Assembly: GCA_040403535.1 (NCBI GenBank)
Contig: JBBAKL010000033.1
Location: forward strand, 1 to 32,875
Direction: 5' to 3'
Source of the DNA: JAHEYG01 sp040403535
GTDB lineage: Bacteria; Bacteroidota; Bacteroidia; B-17B0; Aurantibacillaceae
DNA: 32,875 nt
Position numbers and translations under genes: made by a program. This document shows, in pieces, positions 1 through 7,480 of the stretch (position 1 is the first letter of the stretch; every line of letters starts with the position of its first letter). The notes below the pieces were generated by a model. That model was given only the letters and a program-made list of their open reading frames with translations, was not told the origin of the DNA and searched no databases.

Positions 1-457
1 CGCTACTTTTTCGAGCGCTGATAGCGTATTAACCACTCTTACCACCTCGTTTTACATCGATATTTTAGAGTACGACAGAAATGAAAAACTGAGCGAAAAA
101 CAAAAAGCTAAACACCGTACCATCATTCACATTTTATTTGCAGTAACCTTGTGGGTTGTTATTTTATTATTCGATGCCTTAAACCAAAAAGCCATCATCG
201 ACAGTGTATTAATGATTGCGGGATATACTTATGGTCCGTTATTAGGATTATTTGCACTCGGATTATTTACTAAAATAAAACTGAACGATTTGTTTGTTCC
301 TTTTGTATGTATTATGGCTCCTATACTAACATATTTACTCAGCAACAATTTAAAATCGTTACTGGGTGAGTATCAAATAGGAAATGAATTAATTCTGATT
401 AACGGTACAATTACCCTTATTCTACTTAGTCTCATCCAAAAACGCCGTGCTGCTTAA
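1..457 (+). CDS. Sodium/solute symporter family protein, C-terminal part (5' end outside window)
   Basis: The open frame enters from the left edge (codons from base 2) and runs about 151 codons to TAA at 455-457. It begins ATFSSADSVLTTLTTSFYID, which closely resembles the SSADSALTALTTSF stretch of Bacteroidota SSS-family (SLC5-like) transporters, where it lies at the end of a helix near the ion path. A charged cytoplasmic loop (YDRNEKLSEKQKAKH) follows, then four hydrophobic segments, ending in a basic tail (QKRRAA). The family imports small solutes with Na+; the substrate cannot be told from this part. The last 36 bases overlap the end of the convergent glycosyltransferase gene. The upstream part must be outside the window, because the frame is open with no start before the conserved motif. 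Confidence 0.85.
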   Translation, partial: ATFSSADSVLTTLTTSFYIDILEYDRNEKLSEKQKAKHRTIIHILFAVTLWVVILLFDALNQKAIIDSVLMIAGYTYGPLLGLFALGLFTKIKLNDLFVPFVCIMAPILTYLLSNNLKSLLGEYQIGNELILINGTITLILLSLIQKRRAA

Positions 458-1474
458 ATCGGTGAATTTTGTTTTCTTACGGATAAAGAATTCGAGCACC
501 ATGTTTTTGGTGTAAATTTTAGAGAGGGAATATTTAAACTTAGGGTGTTTTTTAGCTGCTCTTCTTTTCGCCAGAGTTTTTGGCAACCAGGCATAATAAG
601 CGAAATGCGCTTTGAGCACCGCCCATAAGTGTCCGGGCTCACCATCAGCAAGAAATTTAAACGCAGCTACACCATCCAGGCACAAGCGATAAACTATTTT
701 AAAAATCAAAAATCCACCCGGATGGTTCTTTGTTAGGGTGGTTAAATTGTTTCTGAAATTTAAATAGGTTTTATGCGGACTAACCTCCAGCGTACCTCCT
801 CCAACATGAAATACGGTACTGTTAGGTTCAACATAAATTTTATAACCAATGTTTTTTAGTCGCCAACACAAATCAATCTCCTCCATATGAGCAAAATAAT
901 CGCCGTCAAATCCGCCAACTTCCCAATAGGCATCTGCTCGAACAAACATGCACGCTCCTGTAGCCCAAAACACTTCTACAGCCGTGTCGTATTGCTGATG
1001 ATCGTGCTCTAAATGATTAAACACTCTCCCTCGGCAAAACGGATAACCGTATTTATCCATAAAGCCTCCTGCAGCACCGGCATATTCAAAGATATGCTTG
1101 TTGTTATAATCTAATATCTTGGGCTGACACGTCGCTATTGAAGGATTTGCATCCATTAAAGCGATGACATCATCAATCCAGTTTTCGGTAACTTCCACAT
1201 CCGAATTAAGCAAAACATAATAAGTTGCTTTCACATGTTGAAGCGCATCATTATACCCTTGGGCAAAGCCCGTATTCACCGGATTTTGTACAATCTGTAC
1301 ACTTGGATAATTTTCTCTAACAAAAGCAACCGAATCGTCGGTAGAGTTATTATCAGCAACAACCACGGTGTGCTGACCGGAAAAAGCGGTAACAGAAGGA
1401 AGAAATTTTTCTAAATACTTTTTTCCGTTAAAATTTAATATGACTACCGCTACCTTGGGATGTGACATGACCAT
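422..1474 (-). CDS. Glycosyltransferase family 2 (rhamnosyltransferase-like)
   Basis: This 350-residue GT-A glycosyltransferase should move a sugar from a nucleotide donor to a glycan or lipid acceptor at the cytoplasmic membrane. Visible motifs in order: VAVVILNFNG at the start of the nucleotide-binding fold, VVADNNSTDDS, LLNSDVEV in the place of the metal-binding DxD, and FAHMEEIDLCWRLKNIGY carrying the acidic catalytic region. The start codon is in TAATG, sharing one base with the stop of the upstream GWxTD gene, so the two are probably co-transcribed. A second ATG two codons on (MVM) is an equally possible start. The 3' end overlaps the convergent symporter gene by 36 bases. The fold is clear; the acceptor is unknown. 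Confidence 0.9.
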   Translation of the reverse strand: MVMSHPKVAVVILNFNGKKYLEKFLPSVTAFSGQHTVVVADNNSTDDSVAFVRENYPSVQIVQNPVNTGFAQGYNDALQHVKATYYVLLNSDVEVTENWIDDVIALMDANPSIATCQPKILDYNNKHIFEYAGAAGGFMDKYGYPFCRGRVFNHLEHDHQQYDTAVEVFWATGACMFVRADAYWEVGGFDGDYFAHMEEIDLCWRLKNIGYKIYVEPNSTVFHVGGGTLEVSPHKTYLNFRNNLTTLTKNHPGGFLIFKIVYRLCLDGVAAFKFLADGEPGHLWAVLKAHFAYYAWLPKTLAKRRAAKKHPKFKYSLSKIYTKNMVLEFFIRKKTKFTDLSSTAFLDETK

Positions 1475-2943
1475 TAACGAGGGTTATTGAAAAAATCCTC
1501 AAAGTTATTGCCGGTTTGAGTTTGCGGTTTATTATTATCGATATTAGGATCGTTCTGACGTTTCATAATATCAAATCGCCAACGGTCGTTATTCACTTCA
1601 CCGCGCATATCGCTATGCACCAGCTTGAAACAATCATCGGCAATATCTTTGTTTACAAATACAAACTTTTTATTGGTGTAGAAATTTCCATTGGTTTTAT
1701 CCTGAATGCGGTAATATTGCCATATTTCGTAAGGATAAGCATTGGGCTCACTGGGCTGAACAACTCTTTGATTTGGCGCACCATATTGTAAAAACACGCG
1801 ACCCCGGTCGGTAAAATATCCCTTTTGCTTTCCGCATTTAAAATCTTTATTAGCAATTATTACTTGCTTGTAATACGTTAACCAAAGCTGAAGCGGATCA
1901 AGAGAATCACCCGAATGACGTTGCCAGAAATCAACAATGTATTTTTTCATCAATTCGGGGTCTTTTTTAACAGCCTGATTAATGGAACGTTCGCGTTCTA
2001 CTTCTGAAGAAATAGGCCACAGACATTCTACAAACATTTTTAAAGTATCGGCATTGTTATAGCTGCCAAAAAACTCATAAACCGAACGGTTCTCTTTGTA
2101 TTCAATCGGTTTTTGAATGCTGTTTTTACGCTGGAAGTAAAAACGCTTCTCTTGCTGCAAGATATTGTTCTTATCACGAAGTTCAATCACTAAATAATAA
2201 TTACCTGATTCTAATTTAGTAATATCTATTTGCGCCAATAGAGGATTTACCTTAGCGGTTGTTTGTTTTTTAAAACCTGCAAAACCTTCGGGTTTCACCA
2301 CATCTTCCTTACGTTCTATGTAATACGTGTAAACAAAAGGCTGGTTCTTACCAAGCAGTGTATCGGCGTTATAAGTTTCAAAATAGAACAAAAGTTTATT
2401 CTGATTATCAGAAAAATAATTGATATTATATGGTATTAAATCGAACCCGCATTTGGAAATAGCACTTTGCTGAACGCTTTTTGTATACGATTCCAGTAAT
2501 TGAATGGATGAGCAGGAAAGTGTGTTTGGAGAAAAATTAATGATAACATTATCCTTAATTGAAAAAGATTTTTTTGCAGCGTCGTTATTATCACTTAAGG
2601 TAATTTCAATAACATAAGCACCGTTTCCTAACGGATAACGCTGGTTATCAATAAAACTAGGCAATTTGGTGCTATCTGTGGCAACGGGACTCAATAAATT
2701 ATAATTATTGGAAGTAACCGTTTGACCGGACTTGGTAATATTTACCTTAATATTTACAGAACCCTGAAAACCACCTTGAACCGGTTTAAATTGTATAGAA
2801 GGCCCGATAATGGTCATATAGGTTTCTAAAAAAGGTGATCCGGAAGGAACATTAAAGACACCGTAATTAAAATATGCAGTAACATTGGCCCGCAGACCCA
2901 AAAAAAACATCCCTAAAACAAAAAATAATACAGTCCTTTTCAT
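1474..2943 (-). CDS. GWxTD domain-containing exported protein
   Basis: A 489-residue protein with an N-terminal signal peptide (basic MKRT, hydrophobic VLFFVLGMFFLGL, cleavage near RANV). The C-terminal region has the hallmark of the Bacteroidota GWxTD family in the variant form GYFTD (residues 375-379), followed by RGRVFLQYGAPNQRV and the aromatic stretch YEIWQYYRI. The family is widespread in Bacteroidota and its function is not established; it is presumed periplasmic or surface-associated. The C-terminal tail is low complexity, rich in N, Q and F. The gene precedes the glycosyltransferase in the same direction with a one-base overlap and is divergent from tRNA-Ser. Confidence 0.85.
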   Translation of the reverse strand: MKRTVLFFVLGMFFLGLRANVTAYFNYGVFNVPSGSPFLETYMTIIGPSIQFKPVQGGFQGSVNIKVNITKSGQTVTSNNYNLLSPVATDSTKLPSFIDNQRYPLGNGAYVIEITLSDNNDAAKKSFSIKDNVIINFSPNTLSCSSIQLLESYTKSVQQSAISKCGFDLIPYNINYFSDNQNKLLFYFETYNADTLLGKNQPFVYTYYIERKEDVVKPEGFAGFKKQTTAKVNPLLAQIDITKLESGNYYLVIELRDKNNILQQEKRFYFQRKNSIQKPIEYKENRSVYEFFGSYNNADTLKMFVECLWPISSEVERERSINQAVKKDPELMKKYIVDFWQRHSGDSLDPLQLWLTYYKQVIIANKDFKCGKQKGYFTDRGRVFLQYGAPNQRVVQPSEPNAYPYEIWQYYRIQDKTNGNFYTNKKFVFVNKDIADDCFKLVHSDMRGEVNNDRWRFDIMKRQNDPNIDNNKPQTQTGNNFEDFFNNPR

Positions 2944-3013
2944 TGTAATGTGATTGAATATTAGGGAGATGTTTAAGAATTTAAAGTTACGAAAATTATT
3001 TTTACAAATTAGG

Positions 3014-3042
3014 TTGCAAAATTAAAAAAAATAGTACTTTTG
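3014..3042 (+). promoter_or_regulatory. Bacteroidota-type promoter of tRNA-Ser
   Basis: TTG at 3014-3016 and TACTTTTG at 3035-3042 are 18 bases apart and fit the Bacteroidota -33 TTG / -7 TAnnTTTG pattern. The -7 box ends five bases before the first base of mature tRNA-Ser, giving a very short leader. Confidence 0.6.
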
Positions 3043-3047
3043 CCCTC

Positions 3048-3135
3048 GGAGAAGTGGCAGAGTGGTCGATTGCGGCAGTCTTGAAAACTGTTGAGGGTCA
3101 TACCTCCGGGGGTTCGAATCCCTCCTTCTCCGCCA
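3048..3135 (+). tRNA. tRNA-Ser (anticodon UGA), CCA encoded
   Basis: An 88-base tRNA with a long variable arm, as expected for serine. The acceptor stem GGAGAAG (3048-3054) pairs perfectly with CTTCTCC (3125-3131). The discriminator is G (3132) and CCA follows (3133-3135). The anticodon stem GCAGT/ACTGT encloses loop CTTGAAA with anticodon TGA at 3082-3084, and GGTTCGAATCC is the T arm. Its 3' end is the integration site of the following element: bases 3120-3133 recur at 17688-17701. The encoded CCA and everything downstream may therefore come from the element, not the original chromosome. Confidence 0.97.
3120..3133 (+). repeat. Left attachment site (attL), tRNA-Ser 3' end
   Basis: CCCTCCTTCTCCGC matches 17688-17701 (CCCTCTTTCTCCGC) in the same orientation at 13 of 14 positions. 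It coincides with the last part of a tRNA gene, lies 280 bases from a tyrosine recombinase gene, and is followed by foreign-looking genes. That is the usual arrangement for integration at a tRNA 3' end. The exact crossover point within the repeat cannot be told. Confidence 0.75.
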
Positions 3136-3166
3136 GTTAAGACTTCAGTTTAACTCAAGTTTTATC

Positions 3167-3205
3167 AAATCCCTTGAATCCGAATGGTTCAAGGGATTTT
3201 TTATT
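3167..3205 (+). terminator. Stem-loop terminator at the left end of the element
   Basis: AAATCCCTTGAA (3167-3178) and TTCAAGGGATTT (3188-3199) form a perfect 12-base stem with a nine-base loop, followed by a T-rich run. It should end transcription of tRNA-Ser now that the original downstream terminator lies 14.6 kb away. A related stem-loop in inverted orientation occurs at the other end of the element (17651-17676). Confidence 0.75.
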
Positions 3206-3258
3206 TTGGTAACTACTCAAATTCTTCGGATTTACCCATTTCCGAGTTACCCTCATAA

Positions 3259-3303
3259 TTGACCTGGGAACCCACCAGAATTTCAGGTCAACTCCAGGTC
3301 AAC
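3259..3303 (+). repeat. Left-end AGGTCAAC repeats (probable recombinase arm sites)
   Basis: The stretch has TTGACCTGGGA (3259-3269), then two direct copies of AGGTCAAC in CAGGTCAACTCCAGGTCAAC (3284-3303), so the first unit is inverted relative to the next two. The same pair occurs inverted at the right end (17618-17638). Iterated short repeats near both att sites are what arm-type binding sites of tyrosine recombinases look like. The assignment is inferred from position. Confidence 0.5.
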
Positions 3304-3333
3304 TTTGTTTCATATTCATTTGTATACATGTGT

Positions 3334-3383
3334 GTTACATCTGTGTGATAACTTGAATCGCTTTCTCTTCTGTTCCAACTTTG
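3334..3383 (+). promoter_or_regulatory. Promoter and operator-like dyad of the recombinase gene
   Basis: GTTA (3334-3337) and TAAC (3349-3352), 11 bases apart, form a dyad directly before TTG (3353-3355). A -7-like box CAACTTTG (3376-3383) lies 20 bases further on and differs from TAnnTTTG only at its first base. The same arrangement with the same spacing precedes the excisionase-like gene at 5652-5701. The start codon is 32 bases downstream. Confidence 0.6.
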
Positions 3384-3415
3384 CATCAGTATTAACCACT
3401 TAAAAAACCAAAATC

Positions 3416-4864
3416 ATGAGAGACAGAAGCTTATTTTATTTTATCAAAAAGAACAAGAAAAACGAAAAGAAAGAATCCGCCATATACGGAATGATTACTT
3501 ACCATGACACTAGCACATCATTTTCCACTGGCATTTACATCAAACCAGCTGATTGGGAAAAAACCAAGCAACTTACAAAACCTAAGAATGACGAGGAAAA
3601 AGCCCTAAAGCTTTTACTTGGCAAGTTCGAGCCTAGAATCAATAAAATTATTGCAGGTTTAGAGGACCGTGACCAAGAAATCACTGCAAGAATCATTAAG
3701 GATATTTTATTAAAAAAAAGAACTCTTGCACTAAAAGATGGACCAAAGATTTACCTTAAATCCATTATAAAGGAATTAGTAGCTGATAAAATATCCTTGG
3801 TAAACAAAGACAGAAGAAGTCCAGGCACTCTCACCAAATACTACACGACAGAAAAACATCTGGATAATTTTCTTCAAAAGCACCTGAAGGTCAAAGATAT
3901 TTGGATGGATGAATTAAATTACAAGTTCGTGAAGGATTTTTACCACTACCTAATAAATGACAAGATTGTAAATGGAAAGAAAGAAGTTGGAATGTGTAAC
4001 AATACGGCTCAAAAATACATACAGACCTTACGTTGCAGTGTGTTCTTTGCATTGAAGATGGATTATATCTACAGAGACCCTTTTAAAATGTGGGAATATG
4101 AATGGGATAATATTAATACAGTTTACCTAACAAAATCTGAACTTGCAAAGATTGAAAATTTTAAATTTCCTAACGAAAGACTTCAGGTTGTAGCAGATAT
4201 TTTTCTTCTAACATGTTACACTGGCATTGCCCCTGCTGATTTACAAAGACTCACTAGAAACAACCTTGAATTCAGAGGTAATGATAGATATTGGTTAGTT
4301 CTTAACAGAAAAAAAACCAACGGATTGAGTGAGATTATGCTTTTCAAAAAAACTGAATCACTAATCGAAAAGTACAGACATGATTCGTTTTGTGTGTCAA
4401 AGAATTTGATTCTACCTTACAGAGCTAATCAGACGATGAATGAATATTTAAAAGAAGTAGCTCATATGTGTGGAATCACGAAAAGGCTTACGCATTATGT
4501 AGGTCGCCACACTTTTGCTACAACTGTCATGTTAAGTAATGGTGCCAGTTTGGAAACAGTTAAGCGTGCCCTTGGTCACGCACGTGTTACCCAAACGGAA
4601 CACTATGCTAAAATTCTTGATGAAAAAGTAACCGAAGAAATGCAACGTGTTGATGCAAACTTACAAAATAACTCCACAAATTATGAAGAAATGGCAATGC
4701 AAAGAGATGCTGCAAAACAAAATGCAACAGACGAAAACCAGGAGATTAAAATTATTCAGTTGAATCCACTTTCAGAAAAACCCATTACTCCTGTGGTTGA
4801 AATTCCACAAGAGAAAAATATGCTATACACACGAAGAAAACTGGCTAAGAAAAGAATAGGTTAA
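3416..4864 (+). CDS. Tyrosine recombinase / integrase (Bacteroidota mobile-element type)
   Basis: A 482-residue integrase that should catalyse site-specific insertion and, with help, excision of the element at tRNA-Ser. Three parts can be seen: an N-terminal arm-binding domain (about 1-95), a SAM-like core-binding domain (about 110-220), and a catalytic domain (about 235-410). Catalytic residues are H360 and R364 (THYVGRHTF), H388 (LGHARV) and the nucleophile Y397 (EHYAKI), with a candidate lysine in NRKKT near 300. The usual first catalytic arginine is absent: TGIAPAD has alanine at 272, as in some Bacteroidota recombinases related to IntDOT, where another arginine compensates. The C-terminal 80 residues are a polar extension. 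It is the first gene inside attL, preceded by its own promoter and operator-like dyad. Confidence 0.93.
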   Translation: MRDRSLFYFIKKNKKNEKKESAIYGMITYHDTSTSFSTGIYIKPADWEKTKQLTKPKNDEEKALKLLLGKFEPRINKIIAGLEDRDQEITARIIKDILLKKRTLALKDGPKIYLKSIIKELVADKISLVNKDRRSPGTLTKYYTTEKHLDNFLQKHLKVKDIWMDELNYKFVKDFYHYLINDKIVNGKKEVGMCNNTAQKYIQTLRCSVFFALKMDYIYRDPFKMWEYEWDNINTVYLTKSELAKIENFKFPNERLQVVADIFLLTCYTGIAPADLQRLTRNNLEFRGNDRYWLVLNRKKTNGLSEIMLFKKTESLIEKYRHDSFCVSKNLILPYRANQTMNEYLKEVAHMCGITKRLTHYVGRHTFATTVMLSNGASLETVKRALGHARVTQTEHYAKILDEKVTEEMQRVDANLQNNSTNYEEMAMQRDAAKQNATDENQEIKIIQLNPLSEKPITPVVEIPQEKNMLYTRRKLAKKRIG

Positions 4865-4931
4865 AAGCATGCTAAGCCTCTGTATATAACTTTTTTGTCA
4901 TTTACACGTATAATAAGTAAAGCGACATAAA

Positions 4932-5645
4932 ATGCAGATAAGTACTTTACGGAAGAGTATATATAATTTACTTAGAATACACGATGGAGAAATAACCGAT
5001 GATGGCCCAAAGTCAGTCGGTTTTTTTCCGTTATCCCTAGCAGAGTTTGAAGAATCATTTCAGGAGAACAGAATTAAAATTCTACGTGAACTCCAGGTAT
5101 TGAACCCTCCTCTTTCGGTTGAATTAAAAACTGATTTAATCAATCTGATTGTCAACTGTAAGATAAAACTTGAAAGTAAACAAGAAGAAATACATTCATA
5201 CAAGAATCAGGTTCTTGATGCTATGTTAATTGAGAAGTTAAAATTTTCCAAAGAGCTAATTGAATTATTTTCTCAGAATTCTATTGATTCATGTCCTCTC
5301 TTGAAAACTGCACCAAAGATAAATTTCGCATTTACCCAACGTGAACTTGTTAATCTCTTCGACACTTTTCGTAAAGTTGGATTGATTTCAAATAGTGAGA
5401 TTGATATTAAGAAGTCCTTAGTTGAAAATTCTACTTTTCTAGATAAAGGTAAAAATATAAACATAACCTTAGAATCATTAAAAAATGAATTCTCCAGGAT
5501 TAAAACAGGCAATGGCATCAACAAAGCCAAGTCCATTGATTCACTAATACATAAACTCGAAGAGGTAATCAACTCGTTGATGCAAGACAAAATCAACGAA
5601 GAGAAACAATATGAAGCACACTTAGGTAAGAACAAGAAGCAATAA
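4932..5645 (+). CDS. RteC-like protein of the element
   Basis: A 237-residue, mostly alpha-helical, lysine-rich protein without signal peptide or membrane segment. I do not recognise it with certainty. Its second half (about 130-230), with FAFTQRELVNLFDTFRKVGLISN, a middle segment and IDSLIHKLEEVINSLMQD, follows the pattern of the C-terminal region of RteC. RteC is the regulator of excision in CTnDOT-type conjugative transposons: a tkxELveLiyaL-like helix, a loop with an asparagine, then a C-terminal helix. The position between integrase and excisionase fits a role in controlling excision. It begins 67 bases after the integrase and ends just before the excisionase promoter. Confidence 0.5.
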   Translation: MQISTLRKSIYNLLRIHDGEITDDGPKSVGFFPLSLAEFEESFQENRIKILRELQVLNPPLSVELKTDLINLIVNCKIKLESKQEEIHSYKNQVLDAMLIEKLKFSKELIELFSQNSIDSCPLLKTAPKINFAFTQRELVNLFDTFRKVGLISNSEIDIKKSLVENSTFLDKGKNINITLESLKNEFSRIKTGNGINKAKSIDSLIHKLEEVINSLMQDKINEEKQYEAHLGKNKKQ

Positions 5646-5651
5646 GTTTGT

Positions 5652-5701
5652 GTTACAAGTATGTGATAACTTGAAATAAGTTTCCATACGGGCCAACTTT
5701 G
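5652..5701 (+). promoter_or_regulatory. Promoter and operator-like dyad of the excisionase-like gene
   Basis: GTTA (5652-5655) and TAAC (5667-5670) with 11 bases between, TTG (5671-5673), and CAACTTTG (5694-5701) 20 bases on. Order, spacing and much of the sequence (TGTGTTACA, TGTGATAACTTGAA, CCAACTTTG) equal the recombinase promoter at 3334-3383. The two genes are therefore probably under one regulator. Translation starts 17 bases downstream. Confidence 0.6.
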
Positions 5702-5717
5702 TGAAAAATTAATTCAC

Positions 5718-6017
5718 ATGAACCCAAACGAAATTGTAACAAAGAAGGACTTACTCGAATTCGAAGAGCGACTTCTAACTAAACTAACAGAACTATTTTC
5801 TCAGTTCCAAGAAACTGACAAAATTAGGGTCCTGGAGCCACTACTAACCAGAAAACAACTTTTAAGTTATTTCCAAATCACAGATAACACTTTATCTGAT
5901 ATGATTGAGGATGGCATGCCGTATTTGAAGGTAAAAGAACGCCCTCGATATGATAAGGAAGAAGTGCTTAAATACCTTAGAAAGCAAACACTTAGTATAA
6001 CAAAGGTTGGGAAATGA
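5718..6017 (+). CDS. Excisionase-like helix-turn-helix protein
   Basis: A 99-residue protein with an N-terminal helical segment and a MerR/excisionase-type HTH domain. LLTRKQLLSYFQITDNTLSD gives the DNA-binding helices, and MPYLKVKERPRYDKEEVLKYL the wing and closing helix. Such proteins act as recombination directionality factors in Bacteroidota elements, bending the att DNA so that the integrase excises the element. The end overlaps the next gene by four bases (ATGA), so the two should be translated together. Its promoter is a near-copy of the integrase promoter. A role as a simple transcription regulator is also possible. Confidence 0.8.
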   Translation: MNPNEIVTKKDLLEFEERLLTKLTELFSQFQETDKIRVLEPLLTRKQLLSYFQITDNTLSDMIEDGMPYLKVKERPRYDKEEVLKYLRKQTLSITKVGK

Positions 6018-7015
6018 GATATCTTATAAACTCCGACCACGTTGAGCTTGTTCTGAAATCTTCAGAACCATTGAAATTGTTAAACAAAAATGATTTCACA
6101 ATCTCAACTACATTTAAACCACATGATAATACTGGTTTTATGAAATGTAACGAAATACAGTTCAAAAATCAACCTTTCGGAGCTGTATATTCATTGCCGA
6201 ATTCTAGAATGCAATTCAAAGATAGAAATGCAATTGTGTTGAAGCTTAAAAATGAGAGTCTTTATCGACAGGGAACTTTTTCAGAAGACTTGCCAGGCTT
6301 TCTAGAGACGTTCAATCTTTCGGCAGAAGCAATTCGTGAACTTCATATTGCACTGGATTCTCCAGGCATCATTTCAGCCCATGAAAATTTATTTAATAAA
6401 AAGCAGCTAACAAGAAAAAGACATGTAAAAATAAACACCTATTCAGATGATAAAACCAAGGTGTTAAATGGCATAACTCTTGGTTCCAAGAAATCTGACA
6501 AACACATTTCCATTTATAACAAAACCAATGAACTTTTGATTTCAGACAAAAATTACATCGTTAATTATTGGCAAAAAAACGGATTGCATCCTGAAGTGGA
6601 ACAAATCGACAGATTGGAACTTCGATTACGAAGACCAGAATTAATTGGCCTGGAAAAGGAACTTCAAAAATTGGAAGACCCGAATTACCTGGCTTCTATT
6701 CTGAAAAGCAAGTCTGAGAAATACCTCACTTTTATTAATAAGGAAAACAAAAAGGAATACTCGGTTCTTGATTGGTCACAATTTGAGATTACGTTTTTAA
6801 AAAAAGAAAAGCGAATTCAATTCCACAAGCCAACCCAAAGTATTAAGATATGTATTAAGACATTATGCCTGGAGCACTTAAAATCAAACAACCCAATGAC
6901 TGCATTAGTAGCAAAAAGATTGGTTGAAAAGTACAATCTTCAAGACTGGTTTATCTCCAAGCAATCACGATGGGAAAAAGAAAATCCTGTTTTTAAAAAC
7001 CAAGTTCGTTTATGA
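6014..7015 (+). CDS. Replication initiation factor / MobT-like protein (Rep_trans type, probable)
   Basis: A 333-residue protein with a run of features seen in Rep_trans-family rolling-circle initiators and MobT-type relaxases: LHIALDSPGI near the middle (compare R/L-x-D-x-A-x-D), TLGSKKSDKHISIYNKTNEL (compare GSRxS-x-R-x-YdK), and VEQIDRLELRLRRPEL (compare x-RxElrlr). In such proteins the tyrosine of the YNK region and nearby acids nick and join DNA at an origin. It would give the element either a replication step after excision or mobilisation by a helper conjugative element. It overlaps the excisionase gene by four bases, and its 3' end overlaps the convergent small gene by 23. The family assignment is by motif resemblance only. 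Confidence 0.55.
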   Translation: MRYLINSDHVELVLKSSEPLKLLNKNDFTISTTFKPHDNTGFMKCNEIQFKNQPFGAVYSLPNSRMQFKDRNAIVLKLKNESLYRQGTFSEDLPGFLETFNLSAEAIRELHIALDSPGIISAHENLFNKKQLTRKRHVKINTYSDDKTKVLNGITLGSKKSDKHISIYNKTNELLISDKNYIVNYWQKNGLHPEVEQIDRLELRLRRPELIGLEKELQKLEDPNYLASILKSKSEKYLTFINKENKKEYSVLDWSQFEITFLKKEKRIQFHKPTQSIKICIKTLCLEHLKSNNPMTALVAKRLVEKYNLQDWFISKQSRWEKENPVFKNQVRL

Positions 7016-7349
7016 TAAATTCCGTGCGGACAACATTGAACCATGTTTGCAAATTAGCTCTCTTTTTTACCAGGTCTGAATAAGTCCTGATGATGTAATC
7101 AGGTCTGGTTTCAGAAACAGATGCGTAAAGCAGTTTTCCATCATCATCAAAAAAGATGAAGTCCTTTTGACCATCTGGATAAAACTCCCATACAAGAACT
7201 GAACTCGGCCTCAAATCCCCTGATTCCTTTCCGAGTACAAAGTTACCTTGCAGGTATTCCCCAATTCGAAATATTTTTCCTTTCCTAAGTAAAGCTAAAC
7301 TCCCTCCGTCTGAAGAATAGATTGGGATGCAGGTCTTATGTGTTTCCAT
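6993..7349 (-). CDS. Unrecognised small protein
   Basis: A 118-residue acidic to neutral protein that I do not recognise. It looks beta-rich: repeated short strands such as FRIGEYLQGNFVLG, SVLVWEFYPDGQ, KDFIFFDDDGKLLYASV, and a C-terminal helix IIRTYSDLVKKRANLQTWFNVV. There is no signal peptide or membrane segment. It is read opposite to its neighbours, shares 23 bases with the end of the Rep-like gene, and diverges from the XRE regulator with a 131-base gap. The composition looks protein-like in this frame, which is why I keep it, but no motif supports a function. Confidence 0.55.
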   Translation of the reverse strand: METHKTCIPIYSSDGGSLALLRKGKIFRIGEYLQGNFVLGKESGDLRPSSVLVWEFYPDGQKDFIFFDDDGKLLYASVSETRPDYIIRTYSDLVKKRANLQTWFNVVRTEFIINELGF

Positions 7350-7443
7350 CGGTGTATTTTTCTATTGATTCACATATAAATAGCTCGTTTTATTATTTAG
7401 GAATGAAGTTATTAACAACTGAGCTCCATGTGTTTAGGAACTA

Positions 7444-7451
7444 TATATTTG
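7444..7451 (+). promoter_or_regulatory. -7 box of the regulator / restriction-type operon
   Basis: TATATTTG is an exact TAnnTTTG match 29 bases before the regulator's start. No clear TTG lies 19-21 bases upstream. A GTTA-T-TAAC palindrome (7408-7416) lies some 28 bases ahead of it, with the same half-sites as the dyads at 3334 and 5652 but a different spacing. It could be an autoregulatory operator. Confidence 0.4.
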
Positions 7452-7480
7452 GATTAATATTTCCAGAAAAAAAAATCAAC

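Noticed and set aside
1516..1791. Plus-strand open frame inside the GWxTD gene
   Set aside because: It is an antisense shadow of a well-supported gene, like the similar frames inside purL, the helicase and the nuclease.
7322..7480. N-terminal extension of the XRE regulator frame (53 more residues)
   Set aside because: The extension crosses the exact -7 box at 7444-7451, has no protein-family character, and the HTH protein begins naturally at MNLGTKPIG (7481).
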